In this document: positions 12,337 to 21,209 of the stretch, piece by piece | How positions within the stretch are numbered: position 1 is the stretch's first letter | Layout of the letters: every line of letters starts with the position of its first letter | NCBI RefSeq assembly: GCF_900092025.1 | Contig: NZ_FLTX01000011.1 | Coordinates: 62,001 to 126,000, forward strand | Length of the DNA stretch: 64,000 bases | Direction of reading: 5' to 3' | DNA from: Xanthomonas bromi | GTDB taxonomy: Bacteria; Pseudomonadota; Gammaproteobacteria; Xanthomonadales; Xanthomonadaceae | Program-made: the position numbers and the translations under genes | Notes under the pieces: generated by a model | What the model saw: the letters and a program-made list of their open reading frames with translations, nothing else | Told to the model about the DNA's origin: nothing | Database searches by the model: none

Positions 12337-13905
12337 TTACGCAGCTTCTGCCTGTTTTACGTGTGGCTCGGCCGACGGACGCTCCACTGTTCGCCGCCCT
12401 TCGACACGTCGCTCCAGCTCCTTCCAGTCCACCACCAGCTCGCAGCCGCGCGAAGCTGCATTCCGGCTCCAGTCGCGCAACAACTCGATGCAGGCATGGT
12501 CGACGTGATGCAGCTTGGCCACATCCAGATGCAGCGCAGTGTTCGGCGGCACGCTTTCCAGGGTACGCGCCATGGCCGGCACCTTCAGGAAGGTGGCCGA
12601 ACCCTGCAGTGTCAAATGCATCTCGTCCTTCTTTTCGGCGTGCTCGTGCACCTCGACCTTCAGACGCGAGGAATGCAATGCCAGACGAAACAACGACAGA
12701 CCGAAGCCGATCAGCACACCGGTCAGCAGGTCGGTCGCCACGATCGCGAAGGTGGTGGCCAGGTAGATCGCAGCCGTTCCACGACCGTAGGTCGCCAGCT
12801 CCTTGACCTGCCCGATCTTGATCATCTTCACGCCCGTGTAGACCAGGATACCGGCCAGACACGCCACCGGCGTCATCCGCAACAGCCACGGCAGCAGCAT
12901 GGCGAACACCAGCAACCAGCTGCCGTGCAGGATGGTCGATGCACGCGTGGCCGCACCGGCCTGCACATTGGCCGCGCTGCGCACGATCACGCCGGTCATC
13001 GGCAATGCACCCAGGAAGCCGCACAGCATATTGCCCACACCCTGCGCCGCCAGTTCACGGTCGTAGTGGGTGCGTGCGCCCTGATGCATGCGGTCCACCG
13101 CCGCCGCCGACAGCAAGGTTTCCGCGCTGGCGATGAAGGCGAAGGTCACTGCCGAGACCAGCAAGGCGTGATTGAACACGCCAAAGATGTCGGAAATGCT
13201 GGGGATGCTGATCGCAGAGAACAGGTTGGTCGGCACATCGACCTTGTTGACGTTCAAGCCCAGCAGCTGCACGGTCGCCGTCACCACCACCACCGCGATC
13301 AACGCACCCGGCAAGAACCGCAGACGCTGCGGACGCAGCTTGTCCCACGCCAGGATGATGCCGATCGTGGCCAGACCCACCAACAACGCGGTGCGGCCGG
13401 TGCCTGCGCTGATGGCCTGCCACAACACGGCAGGCAAGGCAGCGAAGTTCTCCAGACCACGCGCCTTGGGCGCGGCATCCATCAACACGTGCGCCTGCGA
13501 CGCCACGATCAGGATGCCGATGCCCGACAGCATGCCGGCCACCACGGCCGGCGATGTCATCCGGAACCACACACCTGCGCGGCACAGACCGGCCACCAAC
13601 TGAATTGCACCGGCCACCAGAATCACCGGCCCAAGCGCGGCAGCGCCGTGCTCACGCACCAGTTCGAACACCAACACAGCCAGGCCGGCGGCCGGCCCGC
13701 TCACCTGCAGCGGAGACCCCGCCAGAAAGCCGACAACCAAACCCCCGATGATGCCGGTGATCAGGCCTGCGGCCGGCGGCATGCCGGATGCGATCGCAAT
13801 TCCCATGCACAACGGAAGCGCGACCAGAAAGACCACGACAGACGCCAATAAATCACGCCCAAACAGTCCCTGACGGAAATATCCGCCGATACCTGATGTG
13901 TTCAT
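12337..13905 (-). CDS. SulP-family anion (probably bicarbonate) transporter with STAS domain
   Basis: A 522-residue inner-membrane transporter. It has about 10-14 hydrophobic segments from ASVVVFLVALPLCMGIAIASG (near residue 20) to about residue 420. A cytoplasmic STAS domain follows (ATFLKVPAMARTLESVP, LHLDVAKLHHVDHACIELL). SulP members carry sulfate, bicarbonate or dicarboxylates. The gene starts 11 bp after a beta-carbonic anhydrase gene with a GGAG ribosome site, so bicarbonate is the likely substrate, as in BicA-type proteins. That assignment is inference from context. Confidence 0.88.
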   Translation of the reverse strand: MNTSGIGGYFRQGLFGRDLLASVVVFLVALPLCMGIAIASGMPPAAGLITGIIGGLVVGFLAGSPLQVSGPAAGLAVLVFELVREHGAAALGPVILVAGAIQLVAGLCRAGVWFRMTSPAVVAGMLSGIGILIVASQAHVLMDAAPKARGLENFAALPAVLWQAISAGTGRTALLVGLATIGIILAWDKLRPQRLRFLPGALIAVVVVTATVQLLGLNVNKVDVPTNLFSAISIPSISDIFGVFNHALLVSAVTFAFIASAETLLSAAAVDRMHQGARTHYDRELAAQGVGNMLCGFLGALPMTGVIVRSAANVQAGAATRASTILHGSWLLVFAMLLPWLLRMTPVACLAGILVYTGVKMIKIGQVKELATYGRGTAAIYLATTFAIVATDLLTGVLIGFGLSLFRLALHSSRLKVEVHEHAEKKDEMHLTLQGSATFLKVPAMARTLESVPPNTALHLDVAKLHHVDHACIELLRDWSRNAASRGCELVVDWKELERRVEGRRTVERPSAEPHVKQAEAA

Positions 13906-13916
13906 GGTGGGCTCCG

Positions 13917-14597
13917 TCAGGCCAGTTCAGCGCGCACGACTTGCTGCAGTCGCGGACGTGGAGTGGCTTCGGGAGTGCTTTCGTCAAGTAGCGGCCGGAA
14001 GCCACCCTTTTCGGCATCGAAGGCGCGGATATCGCCATGGGCGATATCGTAGATCCAACCATGGATCCGCAAAGTGCCTGCGGCAAGACGCGCTGCGACC
14101 ACCGGCTGCGTACGCAGATGATCCAATTGCGAGACCACGTTCTCTTCGGTCATGCAACTCAGCGCTTCTTGACTGTGCGGATCGTGGCCGTGATGCGCGG
14201 TGACGTGACGCGCCGCATCGGTGTGCTTGAGCCACGCTGCAACGGAGGGCACGTCTTCCAGCGACTCCGGCTTGAGCACGGCCTTCATCGCGCCGCAATC
14301 GGTATGACCGCAGATCACGATATGGCGCACGCCCAGCACCGCGATGGCGTATTCGATCGCGGCCACCACGCCACTGACGTGCTGCGAATAAGGCGGCACC
14401 ACATTGCCGATGTTGCGATAGACGAACAGCTCGCCTGGTTGCGCGGAGAAGATCAACTCCGGCATGACGCGCGAATCTGCGCAGGTAATGAACAGCGTAT
14501 GCGGGCTTTGGCCGCCTGCCAGTTCCTGAAAGCGCGCACTCTGGCGCGGATACACTTCCTTACGGAAATGACGAAAACCTTCTAGCAAACTTTCCAT
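13917..14597 (-). CDS. Beta-class carbonic anhydrase
   Basis: Interconverts CO2 and bicarbonate in the cytoplasm. About 226 residues, starting MESLLEGFRHFRKEVYP after a GAGG ribosome site. The zinc ligands of the beta class are visible: Cys39 in TCADSRVMPE, and His98 and Cys101 in GHTDCGAMK. The Asp41-Arg43 gating pair is also present. NIGNVVPPY and GVVAAIEYAI match the Can-like subgroup. It is first in a two-gene operon with the SulP transporter, which suggests a bicarbonate supply or pH function. Confidence 0.93.
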   Translation of the reverse strand: MESLLEGFRHFRKEVYPRQSARFQELAGGQSPHTLFITCADSRVMPELIFSAQPGELFVYRNIGNVVPPYSQHVSGVVAAIEYAIAVLGVRHIVICGHTDCGAMKAVLKPESLEDVPSVAAWLKHTDAARHVTAHHGHDPHSQEALSCMTEENVVSQLDHLRTQPVVAARLAAGTLRIHGWIYDIAHGDIRAFDAEKGGFRPLLDESTPEATPRPRLQQVVRAELA

Positions 14598-14712
14598 GGG
14601 AGATTCCTCTGGGCAACGAAATAGCCGTTCGCGGCGCAAACCGCGAATTGCAAAGACAACAAATCAATCGGAAATCCGGCGCAGAAAGCACCGGGTACAG
14701 CGACAGCGGGGA

Positions 14713-15054
14713 TCAGGCAAGCAGTGCGTTTGGAGGACGCAGTTGTGGGATCAGGTCGCGTTTTTGATTTGCCGGCGCATGATGCGCGTGCCAAGAAGGG
14801 GAATACCGCACCAGCATCGGCCATGCTTGGGAGAGCAAGGGGATATCGTCTGCAGGGTGTGTATCGACTTGGCTCTGTGTATCGCCATCGACCTGCGGAT
14901 CTTCAGCTGCATCGCGTTCTTCGCCAGCATCCACCATCACCGCCAAACCGTCGCCCACCAACGCGTCTTGAACGCGCACGTGGTCGTTGGCTGCCAACCA
15001 CACGGTAAGCGCGAGCAGGCAGACCAGCAGCAGTTGGAGGAATCGAGGAAACAT
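14713..15054 (-). CDS. Small unknown protein with N-terminal membrane segment
   Basis: A 113-residue protein of no recognised family. It starts MFPRFLQLLLVCLLALTVWLA, a hydrophobic segment that could be a signal peptide or a single anchor. The rest is acidic (GEERDAAEDPQVDGDTQSQ), then a basic stretch ending NALLA. GAGG sits only two bases before the ATG, a poor spacing. It is divergent from the porin gene. It may be a real small envelope protein, but evidence is limited to the signal-like start and open frame. Confidence 0.5.
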   Translation of the reverse strand: MFPRFLQLLLVCLLALTVWLAANDHVRVQDALVGDGLAVMVDAGEERDAAEDPQVDGDTQSQVDTHPADDIPLLSQAWPMLVRYSPSWHAHHAPANQKRDLIPQLRPPNALLA

Positions 15055-15370
15055 TGCCTCGAATTTAACAATTTAGAGAGTGTGTATGCAAGTGGTGCAT
15101 CGCACAAATTGACACATATGTTCAGGCTGCAATGACCGCAGTTCAAGCCTTTCGTCATGCAGCCCGTAAATTCAAGCGATTAGGACGAATGCGAGGCGCT
15201 GTCATACAACGTGCTCGTTCAGTATTTTGACACACAGCGACACAGTTAAAAAACTCGTAAACTCTTGTCTTTATTGGCAAAAATCAATTGTTGCATTTCT
15301 GTCGCTTTGTCACATTAACGCAACTTTCACATCATAGCCTGCGCCCACTTTCTCAGGTCGCAAGGCATCT
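15055..15370. other. Divergent intergenic region, AT-rich, with candidate Pho half-box
   Basis: About 315 bp, clearly more AT-rich than its surroundings. It holds CTGTCATACAACGTG at 15199-15213, whose CTGTCAT part equals the E. coli Pho-box half-site. It is closely related to CTGTCATGCACGTG upstream of the second pstS (18062). A full second half-site eleven bases on is not present here. Further TGTCACA-type repeats lie at 15300-15332. The region likely carries the phosphate-responsive promoter of the porin gene. Confidence 0.45.
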
Positions 15371-16621
15371 ATGAAACTCGCTCCCACCCTGCTTGGTTCC
15401 GCGCTGCTGCTGGCGCTCGCCGCTCCAGCGGCACACGCCGAAATCGCCATCGATGTGATCGGCGGTTCGGAAATCTCGCTGGAAGGCCTGGTGCAGGCCG
15501 ACGGCAACTGGTTCCACAACGATGTGCAGGACCTCAACGGTCCGATCGGTGCCAACGGCGACAATTCCGAATTCAGCATCCGCCGCGCCGAACTGGTGCT
15601 CAAGGGCAAGGGTCCGGGCAACTTCGAATGGGTGGCCGGGTACGACCCGAGCGTGCTGAAGGAAGTGACCGTCCGCGGCACCACCATTCGCAGCACAGGC
15701 CGGTTCCTGGACAACAACGTCAAGTACAAGTTCGGCGGCAATGCGAACAACTACCTGCAGATCGGTCAGTTCAAGCAGCCCAACAGCCTGGAAGAACTGT
15801 CCAGCACCAAGAACAACGACTTCGTCTCCAAGGCGTCGGTGACCAATACCTATGGCATCTCGCGCCGCCTGGGCGTGGCCTATGGCATGGGCGACAACAA
15901 CTGGAGCGTGACCGCCAGTGCGTTCGGCCGCGAGCTGACCCGTAACCAGGCGCACGGCAGCGGCTATGGCGCGCGCGGCACCTGGGCGCCGATCAACGAG
16001 ACCGGCAACGTGCTGCATTTCGGTCTCAGCTACCTGGCCTACGACACCGACGACGACACCTTGCGCCTGCGCGCCCGTCCCGACGCCGACCTGACCACCG
16101 TTCGCCTGATCGACAGCGGCGCGATCACGAATGTGGACAACGTCGGTGTCGCCGGTGCCGAAGCGATGTGGATCACCGGGCCGTTCAAGGTGCAGAGCGA
16201 GTACTTCCAGGAGAATGCCAATCGCATCGGAGCCAATGCACACGACTACAAGAGCGATGGCTGGTACGTGAGCGGCGTCTGGAACCTCACCGGCGAAACC
16301 TGGGGTTACAAGGCCGGCGTGCCCACCACCCCGCTGCCCAACGAACCGGCATCGGGCATGTGGCAGCTGGCAGTGCGTTACGACAGCCTGGACCTCAACG
16401 ACGGCCACTTGGTCGCCAACGGCAACACGCCGTTCGTCGATGGCGTGCTTGGCGGCAAGATGAACGTCTGGACGGTTGGCGCAAACTGGTACTGGCGCTC
16501 CAACTTCAAGCTCGCCCTCGACTACGCAAAGGTCGACAGCACGCGCTACAACAGCTCCACGCGTGGCTTGGTCGACGACAACCCGTCGATCATCGAAGCA
16601 CGCGCGCAGTTCTACTGGTAA
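15371..16621 (+). CDS. oprO: Phosphate/polyphosphate-selective porin, OprO/OprP family
   Basis: Outer-membrane beta-barrel channel for phosphate or polyphosphate. The 416-residue precursor has a signal peptide ending AAHAEI (about residue 23), then SLEGLVQADGNWFHND, the first barrel strand of the OprO/OprP group. It also has FSIRRAELVLKGKGPGNFEW and the FKQPNSLEELSS loop, and ends in the aromatic strand ARAQFYW expected for an outer-membrane C-terminus. It is followed by pstS and the rest of the pst genes, which supports a role in phosphate uptake under starvation. Confidence 0.88.
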   Translation: MKLAPTLLGSALLLALAAPAAHAEIAIDVIGGSEISLEGLVQADGNWFHNDVQDLNGPIGANGDNSEFSIRRAELVLKGKGPGNFEWVAGYDPSVLKEVTVRGTTIRSTGRFLDNNVKYKFGGNANNYLQIGQFKQPNSLEELSSTKNNDFVSKASVTNTYGISRRLGVAYGMGDNNWSVTASAFGRELTRNQAHGSGYGARGTWAPINETGNVLHFGLSYLAYDTDDDTLRLRARPDADLTTVRLIDSGAITNVDNVGVAGAEAMWITGPFKVQSEYFQENANRIGANAHDYKSDGWYVSGVWNLTGETWGYKAGVPTTPLPNEPASGMWQLAVRYDSLDLNDGHLVANGNTPFVDGVLGGKMNVWTVGANWYWRSNFKLALDYAKVDSTRYNSSTRGLVDDNPSIIEARAQFYW

Positions 16622-16778
16622 GCGCAACGCGGCAGCCGCCACTCTTTACTGTTCTGAACATCCGACGGCGCAACGTCGTCATCGCCGTGTCATTTTCCAG
16701 ACACCGCGTGCTCATGCCGTTGCCCTGCAATGTCACCACTGCGGGCCGTCCTCATCCCTTCGCTACAGGAGCTGTTCC

Positions 16779-17798
16779 GTGATCCACTCCTTCAAGGCCC
16801 GTCTGGCCGTCGGCATCCTCGCCGCCTCGCTGGCGCTGTGCGCCCAGGCCGCCGATGTCACCGGCGCCGGTGCATCGTTCATTTACCCGGTGATGTCCAA
16901 GTGGTCGGCCGACTACAACGCTGCCACCAAGAAGCAGGTCAACTATCAGTCGATCGGTTCGGGCGGCGGCATTGCCCAGATCAAGGCGGCCAGCGTGGAT
17001 TTCGGTTCCTCCGACGCTCCGCTCAAGCCGGAAGAACTGGCAGCAGCCGGCCTGGCGCAGTTCCCCTCGGTGATCGGCGGCGTGGTGCCGGTGGTCAACG
17101 TGCCCGGCGTCGCCGCCGGTGCGCTCAAGCTGGACGGCAAGACCCTGGGCGACATCTTCCTGGGCAAGGTCAGCACCTGGAACGACCCCGCGATCGCTGC
17201 GCTCAACCCGGGCGTGAAGCTGCCGGAAGGCAAGATCACCGTGGTGCATCGCTCCGATGGTTCGGGCACCAGCTTCAACTTCACCAACTACCTGTCCAAG
17301 GTCAACCCGGACTGGAAGAGCAAGGTCGGCGAAGGCACCGCCGTGCAGTGGCCGACCGGTATCGGCGGCAAGGGCAATGAAGGCGTCGCCGCGTACGTGA
17401 AGCAGATCAAGGGCGGTATCGGCTACGTCGAGCTGTCGTATGCGCTGCAGAACAAGATGGCCTATACCGCGATGAAGAATGCGGCCGGCAAGTTCGTGCA
17501 GCCGTCCGATGAAACCTTCGCCGCCGCTGCCAACAGCGCCGACTGGGCCAACAGCAAGGACTTCTACCTGGTGATGACCAACGCTGCGGGCGATAACGCC
17601 TGGCCGATCACGGCGACCAATTTCATCCTGGTGCAGAAGAAGCCGAAGAACCCGGCTGGTCTGAAGAACACGCTGGAATTCTTCCGCTGGGTCTACACCA
17701 AGGGCGATGCGCAGGCCAAGCAGTTGGACTACGTGCCGCTGCCGGACACCCTGGCGACCCAGATCGAAGCGTACTGGGCCAAGAACCTGCCGCACTAA
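16779..17798 (+). CDS. pstS: Phosphate-binding protein PstS, first copy, cleaved signal peptide
   Basis: Periplasmic phosphate-binding protein of the Pst ABC importer. The GTG start at 16779 follows AGGAG. It encodes 339 residues with a type I signal peptide (AQAAD) and no lipobox. The mature part has TGAGASFIYPVMSKWSADY, YQSIGSGGGIAQI, VHRSDGSGTSFNF and AWPITATNFILVQ, the ligand loops of PstS. The second copy 343 bp downstream is closely similar but is a lipoprotein. A terminator separates the two, so this copy appears to be transcribed with or near the porin gene rather than with pstCAB. Confidence 0.93.
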   Translation: MIHSFKARLAVGILAASLALCAQAADVTGAGASFIYPVMSKWSADYNAATKKQVNYQSIGSGGGIAQIKAASVDFGSSDAPLKPEELAAAGLAQFPSVIGGVVPVVNVPGVAAGALKLDGKTLGDIFLGKVSTWNDPAIAALNPGVKLPEGKITVVHRSDGSGTSFNFTNYLSKVNPDWKSKVGEGTAVQWPTGIGGKGNEGVAAYVKQIKGGIGYVELSYALQNKMAYTAMKNAAGKFVQPSDETFAAAANSADWANSKDFYLVMTNAAGDNAWPITATNFILVQKKPKNPAGLKNTLEFFRWVYTKGDAQAKQLDYVPLPDTLATQIEAYWAKNLPH

Positions 17799-17988
17799 GC
17801 ACAAACGCGGGCCAGGTGGCGTAGGCGCGGCAAGCGATGCCGCAGCAACCGGCATGGGCCATCGCCCCATGCCGACTGCCCTGCCCCACCCAAGCTGACA
17901 CGGCTACAGCGTGTATTGCCGCCCTGGCGGCAGACACGAAAACGAGCAAAGGAACGACGCCGTCTCTCTCCCCGGCGTCGGCCCCGGG

Positions 17989-18039
17989 ACGCGGATCCCG
18001 GAGGGTACGACGCCCTCCGCGGTCCGCGTTCTTTTTTTT
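17989..18039 (+). terminator. Rho-independent terminator after the first pstS
   Basis: A 17-bp imperfect stem, 17989-18005 with 18013-18029, has three mismatches and the loop TACGACG. It is followed by eight T at 18032-18039. It would stop transcripts from the porin/pstS unit before the second pstS. Confidence 0.85.
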
Positions 18040-18061
18040 GTGATGCCTTGGCCGAAAGGCA

Positions 18062-18079
18062 CTGTCATGCACGTGTAAC
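18062..18079 (+). promoter_or_regulatory. Candidate Pho box upstream of pstS-pstCAB-phoU
   Basis: CTGTCATGCACGTGTAAC. The first half is the exact E. coli half-site CTGTCAT and the second, eleven bases on, is GTGTAAC (4 of 7 matches). It lies 79 bp upstream of the second pstS start and after a terminator, where a PhoB-controlled promoter would be expected. The site is inferred by similarity to the E. coli consensus only. Confidence 0.5.
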
Positions 18080-18140
18080 AAAAACATCATTTCATAGCGT
18101 GGTCTGCCGGGTACCCGGCCAATCCAGCCTCGGAGCTTCC

Positions 18141-19232
18141 ATGAAATTGCAGTCGGCCAGCCTGACCGCCCTGTCCCTTACCATCGCCCTTGCCCTGGCC
18201 GCGTGCTCGCCCGGCAAGGACGCTCAGTCCGGCGACGCCGCAAAGGGAGCGCCAACCGCAGGCGCCTCCGCCAGCGACAGCAAGGGCGCCGAGATCTCCG
18301 GTGCCGGCGCTTCCTTCATTTATCCGCTGGTGTCCAAGTGGTCGGCTGACTACAACGCCGCCACCGGCAACAAGGTCAACTACCAGTCGATCGGTTCCGG
18401 CGGCGGCATTGCGCAGATCAAGGCCGGCACGGTGGATTTCGGTTCGACCGACAAGCCGCTGGACAGCGCTGAATTGCAGCAGGCCGGCCTGGGCCAGTTC
18501 CCGTCCGCCATTGGCGGCGTGGTGCCGGTGATCAATCTGGAAGGCATGGCACCGGGCAAGCTGCGCCTGACCGGCGCCCTGCTGGGCGACATCTTCCTGG
18601 GCAAGGTCACGATGTGGAACGACGCGGCCATTGTCGCGGCCAACCCGGGCGTGACCCTGCCGGCCACCAAGATCAACCTGGTGCATCGCTCGGATGGTTC
18701 GGGCACCACCTTCAACTTCTCCAACTACCTGTCCAAGGTCAGCCCGGAGTGGAAGAGCAAGGTCGGCGAAGGCACCTCCGTGCAGTGGCCGGGCGGCGTG
18801 GGCGGCAAGGGCAACGAAGGCGTGGCCTCGTACGTGCAGCAGATCAAGGGCTCGATCGGTTACGTCGAGCTGGCCTACGCGTTGCAGAACAAGATGCCGT
18901 ACACCTCGCTGCAGAACGCGGCAGGCCAGTGGGTCGAGCCGAATGCAGACAGCTTTGCCGCCGCTGCCGCCAGCGCCGACTGGGCCAATGCCAAGGACTT
19001 CAACCTGGTGATCACCAATGCACCGGGCGAGAAGGCGTGGCCGATCACCGCCACCAACTTCATGCTGATGCACAAGCAGGCCAAGGATGCGGCGCGCAGC
19101 AAGGCAACGCTGGACTTCTTCAAGTGGGCGCTGGAAAACGGCCAGGCTCAGGCCAGCGAACTGCATTACGTGCCGCTGCCGCCGGAATTGGTGAAGCAGA
19201 TCGAAGCCTATTGGGGCAGCGAGTTCAAGTAA
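18141..19232 (+). CDS. pstS: Phosphate-binding protein PstS, second copy, lipoprotein form
   Basis: A 363-residue phosphate-binding protein of the Pst importer. It starts MKLQSASLTALSL after CGGAG and has a lipobox LAAC (Cys23), so it should be tethered to a membrane. A low-complexity linker of about 35 residues (Gly/Ala/Ser/Asp/Lys) separates the anchor from the binding domain. That domain repeats almost every ligand motif of the first copy (GAGASFIYPLVSKWSADY, YQSIGSGGGIAQI, VHRSDGSGTTFNF). It is directly followed by pstC. The pair looks like a tandem duplication with changed anchoring. Confidence 0.93.
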   Translation: MKLQSASLTALSLTIALALAACSPGKDAQSGDAAKGAPTAGASASDSKGAEISGAGASFIYPLVSKWSADYNAATGNKVNYQSIGSGGGIAQIKAGTVDFGSTDKPLDSAELQQAGLGQFPSAIGGVVPVINLEGMAPGKLRLTGALLGDIFLGKVTMWNDAAIVAANPGVTLPATKINLVHRSDGSGTTFNFSNYLSKVSPEWKSKVGEGTSVQWPGGVGGKGNEGVASYVQQIKGSIGYVELAYALQNKMPYTSLQNAAGQWVEPNADSFAAAAASADWANAKDFNLVITNAPGEKAWPITATNFMLMHKQAKDAARSKATLDFFKWALENGQAQASELHYVPLPPELVKQIEAYWGSEFK

Positions 19233-19343
19233 TGCCCTGCACCCGCCCATGCGGCGGGATGCGCTGCGGCGAGGTGCCTGATGGCGCCTCGCTGTTCCTG
19301 CTGTCTCACGCTCCCGCGTTGCGCGGGTGACGAGTCCAATCGA

Positions 19344-20318
19344 ATGAATGCCACCGCCATTCCCGAAGCGATGACCGCACCACGCGGCCGCGACCTGCGC
19401 GACGCACGCGCCGATCGCCTGTTCAAGCTTGCGTTGGCCGCCACGGTCGTGTTCGTCCTGTTGGCGCTCGGCAGCGCGGCGCTGTCGATGCTGTGGGGCG
19501 GACGCCATGCCTTGCAGATGCAGGGTCTGAGCTTCTTCTATTCCTCCGACTGGAATCCGGTCGAAAACAAATACGGTGCACTGGCACCGATCTACGGCAC
19601 CCTGGTCACTGCCTTGATCGCGATGCTGATTGCGGTGCCGGTGAGTTTCGGTATCGCGTTCTTTCTCACCGAAGTGGCGCCGCGCTGGTTGCGTGGCCCG
19701 GTCGGCACTGCCATCGAACTGCTGGCCGGCATCCCGTCGATCATCTACGGTATGTGGGGCCTGTTCGTGCTGGTGCCGGTGATGACCGAGCATGTGACGC
19801 CATGGCTCAACGACCATCTCGGCACGTTGCCGCTGATTGGCCCCTTGTTTCAGGGCCCGCCGCTGGGCATCGGCCTGCTGACCGCCGGCTTCGTGCTGGC
19901 GATCATGGTGATTCCTTTCATCTCCTCAGTGATGCGCGAAGTGTTTCTGACCGTCCCCACACGCTTGAAGGAATCGGCGTACGCGCTGGGCTCGACCAAG
20001 TGGGAAGTGAGCTGGGACATCGTGTTGCCGTACACCCGCTCGGCGGTGATCGGCGGGGTGTTTCTGGGACTAGGCCGTGCACTGGGCGAAACCATGGCGG
20101 TAGCGTTCGTGGTTGGTAACACGGTGCGCTTGTCGCCGTCTTTGCTGGAGCCTGGCACGACCATCGCGGCATTGATCGCCAACGATTTCGGCGAGGCCAC
20201 CGAGACCTATCGGTCGGCGTTGCTGCTGTTGGGCTTCGTGCTGTTCATCGTGACCTTTATCGTACTGGCGATCGCACGTTTCATGCTGATGCAGCTGTCG
20301 CGTCGGGAGGGCAACTGA
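19344..20318 (+). CDS. pstC: Phosphate ABC transporter permease PstC
   Basis: Inner-membrane subunit of the PstSCAB phosphate importer. About 324 residues from MNATAIPEAM, with six hydrophobic segments. The permease (EAA) loop lies around MREVFLTVPTRLKESAYALGSTKWE, and the conserved GLGRALGETMAVAFVVGN follows. The stretch from 19233 to this start is about 110 bp. pstA begins one base before the pstC stop ends (TGATG), so the two are coupled. Confidence 0.95.
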   Translation: MNATAIPEAMTAPRGRDLRDARADRLFKLALAATVVFVLLALGSAALSMLWGGRHALQMQGLSFFYSSDWNPVENKYGALAPIYGTLVTALIAMLIAVPVSFGIAFFLTEVAPRWLRGPVGTAIELLAGIPSIIYGMWGLFVLVPVMTEHVTPWLNDHLGTLPLIGPLFQGPPLGIGLLTAGFVLAIMVIPFISSVMREVFLTVPTRLKESAYALGSTKWEVSWDIVLPYTRSAVIGGVFLGLGRALGETMAVAFVVGNTVRLSPSLLEPGTTIAALIANDFGEATETYRSALLLLGFVLFIVTFIVLAIARFMLMQLSRREGN

Positions 20319-21187
20319 TGTCCGCCGCTTCGGTTTCGCAATCGCTGTACAACCGCCGCCGGGTGACCAACGCCATCGCGTTGCTGCTGTCGTGCGTCAC
20401 CGCGTTGTTTGGCCTGTTCTTTCTGGCGTGGATCCTGTGGACCCTGTTGTCCAAGGGCGTGCCGGGGATCGATCTCAATCTGTTTACCAAGATGACACCG
20501 CCACCGATGCAGGAAGGCGGCTTGCTCAACGCCTTCTTCGGCAGTGCGGTGATGTGCGGGCTGGCGCTGGCCATCGGTACGCCGCTGGGTATCGCGGCTG
20601 GCACCTGGTTGGCCGAATACGGCAATGCGCGCAAGACTGGCCTGGTGGTGCGCTTCGTCAACGACATCCTGTTGTCGGCGCCATCGATCGTGCTGGGTCT
20701 GTTCGTCTACACCTTGTATGTGATGCAGACCGGCGGGCGCTTCTCGGCGTTTGCCGGTGCGCTGTCGCTGGCCTTCATCGTGCTGCCGGTGGTGGTGCGT
20801 ACCACCGACGAAATGCTGCGACTGGTACCGGCGCAGATGCGCGAAGCGGCGCTGTCGCTGGGCATCCCGCAGTGGAAAGTCACCGTACAGGTGCTGTATC
20901 GCGCCGCCTCGGCCGGCATCCTCACCGGCATCCTGCTTGCCTTGGCGCGCATCAGCGGCGAAACCGCACCGCTGCTGTTCACCGCATTCGGCAATCAGTA
21001 TTGGAACAGCAACATCTTCCAGCCGATGGCCAGCGTGCCGGTGATCATGAATCAATTCGCTGGCAGCCCGTACGACACCTGGCAGACCCTGGCCTGGGCC
21101 GGCGCACTGGTGCTGACCGTGTTCGTGTTGCTGGTCAGCACCAGTGCGCGCGCCCTGCTCTTGCGCAACAAGATCTCCAATGACTGA
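20318..21187 (+). CDS. pstA: Phosphate ABC transporter permease PstA
   Basis: Second membrane subunit of the phosphate importer, 289 residues with about six hydrophobic segments. Visible family motifs are [57 protein letters not shown] (EAA loop) and [20 protein letters not shown]. The start overlaps the pstC stop by one base and pstB follows within 25 bp. Confidence 0.95.
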   Translation: MSAASVSQSLYNRRRVTNAIALLLSCVTALFGLFFLAWILWTLLSKGVPGIDLNLFTKMTPPPMQEGGLLNAFFGSAVMCGLALAIGTPLGIAAGTWLAEYGNARKTGLVVRFVNDILLSAPSIVLGLFVYTLYVMQTGGRFSAFAGALSLAFIVLPVVVRTTDEMLRLVPAQMREAALSLGIPQWKVTVQVLYRAASAGILTGILLALARISGETAPLLFTAFGNQYWNSNIFQPMASVPVIMNQFAGSPYDTWQTLAWAGALVLTVFVLLVSTSARALLLRNKISND

Positions 21188-21209
21188 CCTTTCCTTCCGG
21201 ACACCCGAC

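Larger units (their letters stand above)
17799..18140. other. Spacer between the two pstS genes
   Basis: About 340 bp holding a terminator (17989-18039) and a candidate Pho box (18062-18079), annotated separately. No gene is seen. It splits the phosphate block into two likely transcription units. Confidence 0.6.

Noticed and set aside
12361-13851. 496-codon plus-strand open frame
   Set aside because: Antisense to the SulP gene; the product is Gln/His/Arg-rich with no domain.
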